Counted from the stretch's first letter, positions 43,734 through 51,782 are shown. The stretch: DNA of 64,000 nucleotides from Limnohabitans sp. (GCF_017848645.1 NZ_JAFEIF010000027.1:57160-121159), one strand, 5' to 3'. Program-made: numbers and translations. Notes: generated by a model not told the origin, from the sequence alone.

Positions 43734-44261
43734 TCAAGCAGGTGCCAACCACCGCTTGAGCATCACAGGCGTTGGCGGCCCAATCACCCTTTGGGTCTGG
43801 CCTTTGGCGTCCACCAGAACCACGTAAGGCGTGACGTTGGGCCAAGCCGGATCGACCGCTTGACGAATGGCAGGCTCGAAGCCATCAAACGCGTACATGT
43901 GGGTCATGCCTTTGAAATGCGCAGCGTGACGCAAAGCTTGTGGGCCCGTCACGTCGATCATGACGGCATTGAGTTCAGGCTTGTCTTTGTGCCGCTGCAC
44001 GGCCTTGTGCAACACCGCAAACGCGGCTGGACAGGTGCTGCAATACGAGGTGGTGAACAAATAAGCCGCAGGGCGTGGCCCGTTTTGCAAGGCATGCGCC
44101 CAGGTTGTTTCGTCGAATGGCAGGACCACGCGCTGAGTGGTCGCCTTGGCATGACCTTGGGGATGTGCGTGCTGGTGTGCTTGTGCCCAAACCGCCGAGG
44201 CACTCAAGCCAAGGGCAGCGGTACAAATGACGAGTGCCGTGGATTTAAAAGCGGAGTTCAT
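43734..44261 (-). CDS. periplasmic thioredoxin-like protein of the copper locus
   Basis: 175 residues from the ATG at 44261 (AGGAG upstream). It has a signal peptide (cleavage near VWAQA), a His-rich mature N-terminus (H29, H31, H33, H37) and a thioredoxin-type CSTC motif (C74/C77), with a C-terminal TPYVVLVDAKG block typical of the thioredoxin fold. The C-x-x-C plus histidines suggest disulfide chemistry or copper handling in the periplasm. It overlaps the BNR gene by 17 bases and ends the copper operon. Exact role unknown. Confidence 0.75.
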   Translation of the reverse strand: MNSAFKSTALVICTAALGLSASAVWAQAHQHAHPQGHAKATTQRVVLPFDETTWAHALQNGPRPAAYLFTTSYCSTCPAAFAVLHKAVQRHKDKPELNAVMIDVTGPQALRHAAHFKGMTHMYAFDGFEPAIRQAVDPAWPNVTPYVVLVDAKGQTQRVIGPPTPVMLKRWLAPA

Positions 44262-45480
44262 GGACTTGTGTCTCCTGTGTGTTGCGCCACACCACCACCA
44301 TGCGTGCGCCGCTTTGCGCCAAGCGGGGGTGGTCGTTGTAGCCCGTGGCTTGGCCCAGGGTTTTGAGCGTGAAGTTTTGCCCGCCATCGGTCGACAGCCA
44401 GGCTTTGAGAGAGGTCACCGCCCCTTTGCTGCTGCGCCAGATCACCGCCACGTTTTGGCCATCGGCCAGCACATCGGCATGCTCGGCACGCGCGTCGGGC
44501 AAGACACGCAGGGTCTCGGGCAAGGGCTCGCCTTGCGCATTCAGCCTGGCATAGCGCACAGCAGCTTGGTCTTGGCCATTCACTTTGCGGATGCCAAACC
44601 AGACGGTGTGGTAACCCGACGAGCCTGCATTGAGCGCCAATCCAGGACCATGGTGCGGGCAAGCGTTGATCTGCCAGTCGTCGTGTGTGCTGCGGGTGAT
44701 GCGGTTGGCCTGGGCACCCACGCTGGCAAAAGCATGGTCGCGCGTGCTGCCCTCAAACACATGCCGCCAGGTAGCTTGCAACTGGCCTTGCGGGTTGCGG
44801 GCCAGGCCAATGCGGCAGCACTCGCACGAGTGGTCGGCCAGCTTGGTGTCGGGGCCAAAGGTCTGGCCGCCGTCCTTGGACTCGTTGCGGTAAATCGCGG
44901 CACCGGCGTATTTTTGCGCCGAGCCTTTGGGTGGCTGATCACGCTTGTCCACCCACAGCGTGTGCAGCACACCTTGCGCATCAAAGGCCACCGAATCAAA
45001 GCGGTGGGTGATCTCTTGCCGATCCTGGTGCACCGTGAAGGGCGCACTGAACGTTTGACCATCATTGCTGCTGCGCAGCATGCGGATGAAACCTGTGTAT
45101 GGCTTGGCCAACGGCATGGTGTAGCTGATCACCGCCCAGCCTTGGGGGCCAAATACTATTTTTGGGCGGCTTTCGCCATCGGCCGCAATCGGGTCAGCGC
45201 CGGTGTTCAAGATGCGTGCATCGCTCCACTGCACAGCGCCGCCCAAAGGCGTGCTTTGCACAAAAAGTTGCGCCTGCGCATTCAAACCCACCACCCACAA
45301 ACGGCCATCGGGTGCGATGGCTGCGCCTGTGGCCAGTTGCGGGCGCTGGTGGCGGTGCTGTGAAGTCGCAGCAGGTTGGCTGACTTCTTTGACAGCGTTT
45401 TGCGCCCCAGCCTGCGGCACCACACACAGCCCGGCCATCACCAGGCCCAACACGGCACACCAACGGTTCAATAAGTTCAT
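44245..45480 (-). CDS. periplasmic BNR/sialidase-like repeat protein with Cys cluster
   Basis: 411-residue exported protein (signal peptide ending near AGAQ) with several Asp-box (BNR) repeats: SSNDGQTF, SKDGGQTF and STDGGQNF, indicating a beta-propeller. An unusual cysteine cluster SCECC (C219, C221, C222) and a CPHH site (C274, H276, H277) look like a metal-binding pair. It follows the TonB-dependent receptor in the same direction and may accept copper from it. It carries no obvious sialidase catalytic set, so a sialidase role is unlikely. Similar proteins sit beside copper transporters in other betaproteobacteria, to my recollection. Confidence 0.75.
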   Translation of the reverse strand: MNLLNRWCAVLGLVMAGLCVVPQAGAQNAVKEVSQPAATSQHRHQRPQLATGAAIAPDGRLWVVGLNAQAQLFVQSTPLGGAVQWSDARILNTGADPIAADGESRPKIVFGPQGWAVISYTMPLAKPYTGFIRMLRSSNDGQTFSAPFTVHQDRQEITHRFDSVAFDAQGVLHTLWVDKRDQPPKGSAQKYAGAAIYRNESKDGGQTFGPDTKLADHSCECCRIGLARNPQGQLQATWRHVFEGSTRDHAFASVGAQANRITRSTHDDWQINACPHHGPGLALNAGSSGYHTVWFGIRKVNGQDQAAVRYARLNAQGEPLPETLRVLPDARAEHADVLADGQNVAVIWRSSKGAVTSLKAWLSTDGGQNFTLKTLGQATGYNDHPRLAQSGARMVVVWRNTQETQVHELRF

Positions 45481-45515
45481 GGGCTTCTCTCACAAAGTCG
45501 GGAGATTGAATTGAA

Positions 45516-45559
45516 GGCTGGCGAAGTCCTGGTGACTTTTAAACCCATCATCGCCAGCC
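45516..45559. other. stem-loop between the receptor and BNR genes
   Basis: Perfect 9-base arms GGCTGGCGA / TCGCCAGCC, with an inner AAGTC/GACTT stem, lie between the receptor stop and the BNR start (minus strand). It is a candidate mRNA processing or attenuation signal adjusting the expression ratio. Confidence 0.5.
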
Positions 45560-45569
45560 AAACTGCACG

Positions 45570-47711
45570 TCAACGTTGACCCCAAGATTTGGTCAAGCCC
45601 AACATGACGCTGCGCGGCGCACCTGCGGCGTAGGTGTTTTGTGTGTTGGGTGTGTAAGCGCCACTTTTGTAGCTGCTGGACGCGTTGTCCGAATACAGCT
45701 TGTTGGTCAGGTTTCGCACTTGGCCCCAAACCTCCCAGCCATCTTGCAACTTGTGGCTGGCGGTCAGGTTGAGCAAGGTGTGGCCCGCGTAACGCACCGT
45801 GTTGGCGTTGTTCATCCAGTAGCTGCCTTGCTGGACCAGGCCCAAAGCCACGCGCGAAGTCGGTGTGAATTTCCACCCCAATTGGGCGGTGATGGTGTGG
45901 TTAGGGGCCTGCGGCATGCCTTTGCCCGAATAGTCTTCAATGGCGCCCGCTTTGTCGCTGACGCGGTAAGACACAAAAGTGTGCTCGGCCCAAGTCGCTC
46001 CCACGCGCCAGTCCCACTCCCCTCCCCATCCTCGCAACTCTTGGTTCACGCTCAGCTCCAGGCCTCGACTGCGGGTGTTGCCCGCGTTTTTGTTGTAGCT
46101 GTCCCCAATTTCAGAGGTGTAAGACACGATGGTGTCCTTGCCACTGAGTTGGTACAGGGCCGAATCAAGGCGAATGCCCGAAAGCAGCAGAGCACGCCAG
46201 CCCACTTCGACGTTGTCGTAGGTGGCCGAGTTCAATTCGGGAATGGCGGTCCTGCCGTAAAGCTGGCTGACTTCGGGTGGTGTGAAGCCCATGCTGAGGT
46301 TGCCGTACAAACTGCTGGCAGGGCTGAGGGCATAGGTCGCGCCCAGCTTGGGGCTGAACTTGGCAAAGCTGCGCACCTCGTTGGCGGCGCCGTAGTTGGC
46401 CCCGGGTGTCAGGTTGTTCTTGAAGTCGTAGCGGATGCGGTCATAACGGCCACCTGCCACCACACGGATTTGCTCGCTGGGGCTGAACTCCAGCTGTGCA
46501 AACGCGGCATCGTTGGCAATGCCCGCACCGTAGTTGCGCACCCCGCTGGGCTTGGCCACGCTGTTCAAGGTGTAGCTGATGTAGCGGCCAGTCGGCACAT
46601 CGCGCACCACTTTCAGGTTGCCCGACACATAGTCGTTCTGACTGCGGTCAATGTAGACACCTGTGACCAGGCGGGCACGCAGCCAATCGAGTTTTTGTTC
46701 GTGCTTCACGTCCACGCCCAGCGATTCAACATGGTTGTTGTTCAATGTGCCCTTGCAGTTGGCGCCCGAGCAACCCGAGATGGTGTAGTTGGGCAGCTGA
46801 CCATGGTCGTTGTTACGGGCAAACAGGGTGACGGTGGTCAAGCCGCCTTGCGTGGTTTCACCCTCCCAAGCCAGGTTAGCGCGGGTGGTTTTGTCTTTGC
46901 GCCAAGTGAAGGTGTTGATGCTTTTGCCGGGGTTGCTGCGGAAGTCGTTTTCAAACAAGCTGCCGGGTGTGTCCGAGTCCAGATTCGTGTGCACCAGCGA
47001 GGCACGCAACCAGGACTTGTCACTCAGCTTGTAGTCGCCACGCAGTGTGAAAGCGTCTTTTTTACCGCCGCTGTACTGCTGCCAGTTGTGGGTATCGCGC
47101 TGCGAGCTGTAGTGCGAAAACCGCAGACCCAAATCGCCCCAGGTGTTGCTCGCACCCGAGTCCACACGGGTAAAACCATCGGTGTGGTCGTGGCGAATGC
47201 CCACATAGCCCGTGGGTGTGCGTGAAGGGCGTTGCGTCAAAAAGTTGGCCGCGCCCCCCACCGCGTTGCTGCCGTACAGCGACGAAGCCGCGCCTTTGAC
47301 CACCTCAACACCGCTCGAACCGTTCATGTTGTTTTCGTTCAGGGCGTTGTGGTTGAACACGCCCAAGGGACGGATCGGGATGCCGTCTTCCAGATACTGG
47401 TAGACCGCATTGGTGCTGATAGGCTGGCGAATGGCCATGCTGTGCTGCTCGTTGCCCAAATCGTTCCAGTGCACGCCCGGAATGCGGTTGATGATCTCGC
47501 CCACCGACTTGGGCTTGTCGGCATCCCACTGGGCGCGGCTGACCGCCTCAATGGACACGGGGGTTTCAGACAATTTGGTTTCAGAGCGCGAGCCCGACAC
47601 CACGATGGTGTCCAACGCAGGCGCGGTTTGGGCCACGGCAGCGGCACTGAAACTGGCCAACAGGCCGAACACGGCCAAAGACAAAGGAGAAAGAGAGAGG
47701 GAATTTTTCAT
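45570..47711 (-). CDS. TonB-dependent outer-membrane receptor, probable copper/metal transporter
   Basis: 713-residue receptor. Signal peptide (AAAVAQ), TonB-box-like DTIVVSGSR near residue 35, plug domain (residues about 45-165, with GVEVVKGAASSLYGSNAVGGAANF), a 22-strand barrel and the C-terminal aromatic-rich strand. No direct siderophore evidence exists. Its position after a DUF2946 protein and before a Cys-cluster BNR protein matches the copper-regulated bfrG-type operon known from Bordetella, as I recall it; copper or a copper complex is therefore the likeliest substrate. Confidence 0.85.
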   Translation of the reverse strand: MKNSLSLSPLSLAVFGLLASFSAAAVAQTAPALDTIVVSGSRSETKLSETPVSIEAVSRAQWDADKPKSVGEIINRIPGVHWNDLGNEQHSMAIRQPISTNAVYQYLEDGIPIRPLGVFNHNALNENNMNGSSGVEVVKGAASSLYGSNAVGGAANFLTQRPSRTPTGYVGIRHDHTDGFTRVDSGASNTWGDLGLRFSHYSSQRDTHNWQQYSGGKKDAFTLRGDYKLSDKSWLRASLVHTNLDSDTPGSLFENDFRSNPGKSINTFTWRKDKTTRANLAWEGETTQGGLTTVTLFARNNDHGQLPNYTISGCSGANCKGTLNNNHVESLGVDVKHEQKLDWLRARLVTGVYIDRSQNDYVSGNLKVVRDVPTGRYISYTLNSVAKPSGVRNYGAGIANDAAFAQLEFSPSEQIRVVAGGRYDRIRYDFKNNLTPGANYGAANEVRSFAKFSPKLGATYALSPASSLYGNLSMGFTPPEVSQLYGRTAIPELNSATYDNVEVGWRALLLSGIRLDSALYQLSGKDTIVSYTSEIGDSYNKNAGNTRSRGLELSVNQELRGWGGEWDWRVGATWAEHTFVSYRVSDKAGAIEDYSGKGMPQAPNHTITAQLGWKFTPTSRVALGLVQQGSYWMNNANTVRYAGHTLLNLTASHKLQDGWEVWGQVRNLTNKLYSDNASSSYKSGAYTPNTQNTYAAGAPRSVMLGLTKSWGQR

Positions 47712-47717
47712 GACAAG

Positions 47718-47820
47718 TTTTCAATCGATCGGTCGCTATCGGCCGTTTTGGCCAAGCGCAACAACAGGCTCTGAGCACCACAAAGGCGTTCAGTGAGCGG
47801 GGGTGTGGATCAATTGAAAA
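47718..47820 (-). promoter_or_regulatory. inverted repeat joining the DUF2946 stop to the receptor ribosome-binding region
   Basis: The 13-base segment at 47808-47820 (containing the DUF2946 stop codon) and the one at 47718-47730 (6 bases before the receptor ATG) pair as RNA with one G-U wobble. The hairpin would cover the receptor translation start, and a ribosome finishing the small gene would open it. Such a layout supports translational coupling or copper-dependent control. Confidence 0.6.
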
Positions 47821-48172
47821 CAGGTGGCCCGCGGGAAGGCAGTGGCGGCGCGGTGCGTGCCAGCAGCAAGGCCTCGGGCAAGGCTTGCACGATGTGTGCG
47901 CGTGCATCGTGCACATGCGCCAAAGCAGCCACCGTGGGTGGCGGCAGTGCAGGGGTAGCGTGAGCGCACAGCGGGCAGTCCATGCTGCTGCTCACTGGGG
48001 CGGCGTCACCCTCGCCTTGCACCACCACTTTCATGATGCCCATGGCGGAGCACACCACATCCATGGTCTTGGGCTGCAGCGTGGTCGCCAACACCGAAAC
48101 GCCCACAAACAGCACGTACCAAGCCAGCACCCAACGGGCACACAGTCGACGTGTTGTGGTCAAAGCGAACAT
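47810..48172 (-). CDS. DUF2946 small protein preceding the TonB-dependent receptor
   Basis: 120-residue protein with one N-terminal membrane helix (about residues 13-30) and a short DUF2946-type core: C41 (VVCSAMG), and CxxC C66/C69 in DCPLCAH. Met and His residues around the cysteines fit copper(I) ligands. It is the first gene before the receptor, 98 bases away, and its stop codon forms part of a hairpin with the receptor start. A related DUF2946 protein acts as a copper-responsive upstream ORF in Bordetella, as I recall. Confidence 0.8.
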   Translation of the reverse strand: MFALTTTRRLCARWVLAWYVLFVGVSVLATTLQPKTMDVVCSAMGIMKVVVQGEGDAAPVSSSMDCPLCAHATPALPPPTVAALAHVHDARAHIVQALPEALLLARTAPPLPSRGPPVFN

Positions 48173-48228
48173 GGCAGCGATGCGGCTCTGCGCAGACGTG
48201 TCAGTACAAAGGTCTCAATGCGATTCGA

Positions 48229-48705
48229 TCAGTGCTTGTGCGCCGAATGACCCTCGCCATGCTTCATGGCGGGCGCGGCGGCTTTGCGTGCTGGAACTTT
48301 CAACTCCAAGGTCAGGCGCTTGCCGTCCTGGCCTTCGACCACCAGGGTCACGGGCACGGTGTCACCGTCTTTGACCTGCCCTTTCAGGTCCATCAGCATG
48401 ACGTGGTAGCCACCGGGCTTGAGGTCCACCGCTTTGCCCGCGGGCAAGGGCAGGCTGGGCACCGCACGCATTTTCATGACGCCGCCGTCCATGGCCATCT
48501 CGTGCACCTCGACCACACCGGCCACAGGCGACTGAGCCGAGATCAGTTTGGCGTCTTGCGCCGACTGCAGCTGCATGAAAGCACCCGTGGCCTTTTGCTG
48601 CGCCACGGTGGCACGCACCCAGGCGTCCTTCACGGTGACTTGGGCTTGGGCCTGGCTGAACAGGGCCGACATCAGGACGGCAAAAGAGACAACTACGCGT
48701 TTCAT
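48229..48705 (-). CDS. PCu(A)C-type periplasmic copper chaperone
   Basis: 158-residue exported protein (signal peptide ending QAQAQ). It has the copper-binding pattern HEM, an MKM pair, and HVM (VHEM ... GGYHVMLMD), typical of PCu(A)C proteins that deliver Cu(I) to cytochrome oxidase CuA. An additional C-terminal metal-binding tail (MKHGEGHSAHKH) is present. It follows a second DUF2946 gene and precedes the first one, all on the minus strand, so the whole region is a copper locus. Confidence 0.88.
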   Translation of the reverse strand: MKRVVVSFAVLMSALFSQAQAQVTVKDAWVRATVAQQKATGAFMQLQSAQDAKLISAQSPVAGVVEVHEMAMDGGVMKMRAVPSLPLPAGKAVDLKPGGYHVMLMDLKGQVKDGDTVPVTLVVEGQDGKRLTLELKVPARKAAAPAMKHGEGHSAHKH

Positions 48706-48819
48706 GGCGAACTCCAGTTAAAAAAGACACAAGGAAAAAAGGTGTGGCGATGCTTGAAAGCAAGCCAATCGGATCGTGAACAGGTGGACCGGCTCATGCG
48801 GACACACCGCACTTGGCCG

Positions 48820-49203
48820 TCAAACTGCCGACGAGATCAAGAAAAAGAAGGGGGGAGCGCGGGCCTGCCAGGGCAGGCCAATGAGCGAGGCCAGCCTAGC
48901 CTGCTCTAGAGGACGCAGCGCATGAGACAGCCCGGCATGGACTGGCGCTGAAACCGACACCACCGGGGGCGCGGCCACCGGCAAACACAAGGCGCAGTGC
49001 AGGCCGTGGTGGCTGCCTTGCGTTTCTTCACCATCGGCATCGAGCTGGAGCAGCTTGACGCTGCCCGCTGTGGTGCACACCAGCTGCATGCCCTCTGGGT
49101 TGACCAGCGGCGAAGCCACGGCCGCCCCCACAAACAACACAAACCACACCAGCACGAGGCGGGTGAGGCGGTGGGCGTTGCGCAGGGATTGCAGAGTCAG
49201 CAT
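48820..49203 (-). CDS. DUF2946 small protein preceding the PCu(A)C chaperone
   Basis: 127 residues from the ATG at 49203 (a TTG at 49212 is alternative). One membrane helix near residues 14-30, then C43 (LVCTTAG) and a CxxC pair C70/C73 (LHCALC) with neighbouring His residues (H65, H66, H69). The layout of Cys plus CxxC matches the DUF2946 protein at 47810-48172 closely, though the sequences differ. It lies 114 bases upstream of the copper chaperone gene. Confidence 0.78.
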   Translation of the reverse strand: MLTLQSLRNAHRLTRLVLVWFVLFVGAAVASPLVNPEGMQLVCTTAGSVKLLQLDADGEETQGSHHGLHCALCLPVAAPPVVSVSAPVHAGLSHALRPLEQARLASLIGLPWQARAPPFFFLISSAV

Positions 49204-49259
49204 GTCGCTCAATTATGACATTGAGGGTTTGACCGTCCGTTAGACAAGGGCACGGATCA

Positions 49260-49655
49260 CCCCAAACCAAGGCTGTGACCAAGCCGGGAAAACGCTCAGC
49301 CGCCTCGCACATGTTGGCCTCGTAGACCGGAAAAATCCGGGCATCTCGTATTTATTGAAATGTCCATAAGTGGAAAACGCCACGGACCATTTGCCAAATC
49401 GCCGCGTCGATTCGCGGCTGCGCTAGAGGAGCTCAAGTTGGTCATGTCGTTCATCCCGTTTGAGGCTTTTCCACAAGGCATCGATCGACTCCGGTGGCCC
49501 CTCAATTTACTGAACAAAAAGCTCTTCGGTGTAGAGCAAATGCCCCGTGATGCCCAAGTCGCGGTTGCGCTTGCGGCATTGCAGCAGCAGATTGAAAAAT
49601 GCAAGTTGCCAAGCTTGTGGGTGGCTTTTGAGCGGTAGACCAAGCGCTCCAACAT
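49260..49655 (-). pseudogene. degraded BLUF-domain (blue-light sensing FAD) protein gene
   Basis: Reading from the ATG at 49655 gives MLERLVYRSKATHKLGNLHF, the start of a BLUF domain including the flavin tyrosine in LVY. A one-base deletion in a T-run (49595-49599) shifts to the frame LLLQCRKRNRDLGITGHLLYTEELFVQ (split here: LLLQCRKRNRDLG, ITGHLLY, ELFVQ), which retains the Asn and Gln flavin ligands. That frame then meets a TAA at 49507 and a TAG at 49423 inside otherwise intact BLUF sequence (IEGPPES, KRDERHDQLELL, FGKWSVAF). A second shift near 49328 restores VYEANMCEAAERFPG. Four independent lesions indicate a true pseudogene. An opposite-strand ORF (49360-49638) is a shadow. Confidence 0.82.
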
Positions 49656-49937
49656 ACAGGCTCCAAGACCAATCAAGCGTTTTTTGTTGTTGGTCTTGAT
49701 GCCAGCCTTGCAAGATCTATCTCTTGAGCTTATGCACACCACTGGACTGCCCATGTCCTGACACCCCGCCTCATGGCCAACTCTCGATCCAAACAAAATA
49801 ATTACTTTGGCTTAAAGGTAACAATTTTTACATAATGAATTGGCAAAGGCAAAAATACAAAAATTTAATAATAGAATTGCAAAATTATAGATAACTTTTG
49901 TTATTAAAAAGCGATCCACGTCATTGCCGCCCTTGCC

Positions 49938-50543
49938 ATGAACTCATTTGTCAAATCTCATCTGCAACTTGCACATGCACCGGCCCAAGAGGAAGCGCAA
50001 ACCGTGGAAATGCCCTTTGGCCCTGGTCAGTCGCGCGTGCTCAAGTCCGTGCGCGTGCGGCACATTCAGCGTCACTTGCTGCTGGCCAACAAAAACATGG
50101 AGCGGTTCATTGGCCAACAAAGCACAGAGTCGGATGACCCCTGCGGTGGTGTCTTGCGCCGATTGCGCACCCAACAAGGACTCGAAGCCTTTGTGGTGGC
50201 GTCCAGAGCCTGCATCACCGTTTGGCAGCTGTATGAGTTAGAAACCGGCAAGGACAGCTTGTTTTACACGCCAGGCTTGCGCCGCAAAGCGGCCCAGCGC
50301 GTGTCGACCATTTTGGGCAGCAACTGGGACGACATCGTGACGGGCCGCGTGGTCACGAAGGCCACATCGGGCACAGCTGCACGGTTGCAACTGCTCAAAC
50401 CGCCTGCCTCCCCTGCCCTTTTGAAACCTACACCTCCTGCGCCCATCTCGGCATCTCCACGCTCTGCGCTGCAGCGCCAAAACCCCGATGCCAAGCCCTT
50501 GTCTTTCGCCCTCTTCCTGCGCACGCCCGAAGCACACGACTGA
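49938..50543 (+). CDS. hypothetical protein with HTH-like core
   Basis: 201-residue protein, not recognised. The middle (about residues 70-128: LRRLRTQQGLEAFVVASR, VWQLYELETGKDSLFYTPGLRRKAAQRVSTILG) resembles an XRE/Cro-type or RodZ-like HTH region with LxxLE and RRKAA elements. Residues 145-185 are Pro/Ala/Ser-rich and probably disordered. No signal peptide or membrane segment. It follows a strikingly AT-rich stretch (about 49795-49915) likely to hold its promoter. A transcription-regulator role is inferred only. Confidence 0.6.
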   Translation: MNSFVKSHLQLAHAPAQEEAQTVEMPFGPGQSRVLKSVRVRHIQRHLLLANKNMERFIGQQSTESDDPCGGVLRRLRTQQGLEAFVVASRACITVWQLYELETGKDSLFYTPGLRRKAAQRVSTILGSNWDDIVTGRVVTKATSGTAARLQLLKPPASPALLKPTPPAPISASPRSALQRQNPDAKPLSFALFLRTPEAHD

Positions 50544-50639
50544 ACAGCACCCAGCCGCTTGAAGCGGTCAAGTCAGCGACGCGCATTTCTGAGCCTGCGG
50601 GTTAAGCTGGAGATCCATTGATCATCCCAGGAGACCCCC

Positions 50640-51290
50640 ATGCTGACACTCTGCGGCTTTTCGGCCAGCAATTACTACAACAAAGTCAAATTCGCACTGC
50701 TCGAAAAAGGCGTGCCCTTCACCGAAGAGCTGGCCTGGGTGGGCCAAACCGACCCCAAGGCCAGTCCCTTGGGCAAAGTGCCGTACCTCAAAACCGAAAA
50801 AGGTACGCTGTGCGAGTCGGCAGTGATCATGGAGTACATCGAGCAGCAGCACCCCCAGCACCCCTTGCTGCCGGCCGATCCCTTTGCGGCGGCCAAGGTG
50901 CGTGAATTGGTCACGTTCTTGGAGCTTCACCTCGAGCTGGTGGCTCGCAACGTGTATCCACAAGCCTTCTTTGGCGGGCAGGTCAGCGACAGCGTGAAGG
51001 AAAAGACTGCCGCCCAGCTGGAAAAGAACGTGGCCGCTTTCGCCCAGTTGGCGCAATTCGAGCCCTACATACTGGGAGACAACCTGAGCCTGGCCGACTG
51101 CGCGGCGGTGGTGCATTTGCCTCTGGTGTCCGCGGCCACCAAAATCGTTTATGGCCGCGACTTTCTGGCGGATCTTCCCGTGCGCGACTACCTCAAACGC
51201 ATGAATGAGCGCCCCACCATGCAACAGGTCAATGCCGACCGCAAGGCCAACACCGAGCTGTTGATGGCGCGCGCCAAAGCCAAGGCCTGA
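50640..51290 (+). CDS. glutathione S-transferase family protein
   Basis: 216-residue thioredoxin-plus-helical protein. The N-terminal domain reads LTLCGFSASNYYNKVKFALL with SPLGKVPYL (the cis-Pro glutathione site) and ESAVIMEYIE (the Glu/Ser pair contacting glutathione); the C-terminal helical domain has LSLADCAAVVHLPL. Likely detoxification or a role in redox metabolism; no neighbour fixes the substrate. Confidence 0.88.
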   Translation: MLTLCGFSASNYYNKVKFALLEKGVPFTEELAWVGQTDPKASPLGKVPYLKTEKGTLCESAVIMEYIEQQHPQHPLLPADPFAAAKVRELVTFLELHLELVARNVYPQAFFGGQVSDSVKEKTAAQLEKNVAAFAQLAQFEPYILGDNLSLADCAAVVHLPLVSAATKIVYGRDFLADLPVRDYLKRMNERPTMQQVNADRKANTELLMARAKAKA

Positions 51291-51302
51291 AACTCACCCA
51301 AG

Positions 51303-51340
51303 CCCTGACATGGCCCTTCGCAAGGGCCACGTCGCCAGGG
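51303..51340 (+). terminator. hairpin downstream of the GST gene
   Basis: Perfect 8-base inner stem TGGCCCTT/AAGGGCCA (51311-51329) with outer CCCTG/CAGGG pairing. A short TTTG follows. Location fits termination of the GST transcript, without a strong T run. Confidence 0.5.
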
Positions 51341-51389
51341 TTTGACCTGCGTCAACACCACCGACGCAAGGCGGTTTCATGATGCTTCC

Positions 51390-51761
51390 ATGAACACCGC
51401 CACACCCGCCCCACACGACATCTTCAAAACACAGCTGATCGCAGCACGCACAGAGCTGCTGACGCGCATGGCTCAAGAGCGCGGCGGATTGGTCTCTCGT
51501 GCGGACATGGCGGCAGCGCACGATGTGCGCAGTTTTGATGACCGGGCCCAGGCCACTTCCGAGCGCAATGACGAGTTCGCCATGAACGAACACGAAACCG
51601 CCGAGCTGGGCGACATCGATGCCGCATTGGAGCGCATCCGGGCAGGCTCTTACAGCATCTGCACCGATTGCGGCGTCAACATTGCCCCATCCCGTCTGAA
51701 CGCCTACCCCACAGCCAAGCGCTGCATCGATTGCCAAAGCCTGTCCGAGCACCACCGCTGA
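51390..51761 (+). CDS. TraR/DksA-family zinc finger protein
   Basis: 123 residues from the ATG at 51390. The N-terminal half is a charged helix, and the C-terminal half is the C4 finger C-x2-C-x17-C-x2-C (CTDCG...CIDC). It is shorter than DksA and lacks the long coiled-coil, resembling the small DksA/TraR proteins that bind RNA polymerase in the secondary channel. It precedes the VOC gene by 62 bases. Confidence 0.85.
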   Translation: MNTATPAPHDIFKTQLIAARTELLTRMAQERGGLVSRADMAAAHDVRSFDDRAQATSERNDEFAMNEHETAELGDIDAALERIRAGSYSICTDCGVNIAPSRLNAYPTAKRCIDCQSLSEHHR

Positions 51762-51782
51762 GCCGTTCGGACTTCGGGTTCT

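Noticed and set aside
44245..45480. Annotation of the BNR protein as a true sialidase
   Set aside because: The Asp boxes indicate a propeller only; the arginine triad and carbohydrate context are missing and the neighbours are copper genes.
49360..49638. Plus-strand 92-codon open frame in the BLUF region
   Set aside because: The minus strand carries recognisable BLUF sequence in two frames, so this is a shadow.
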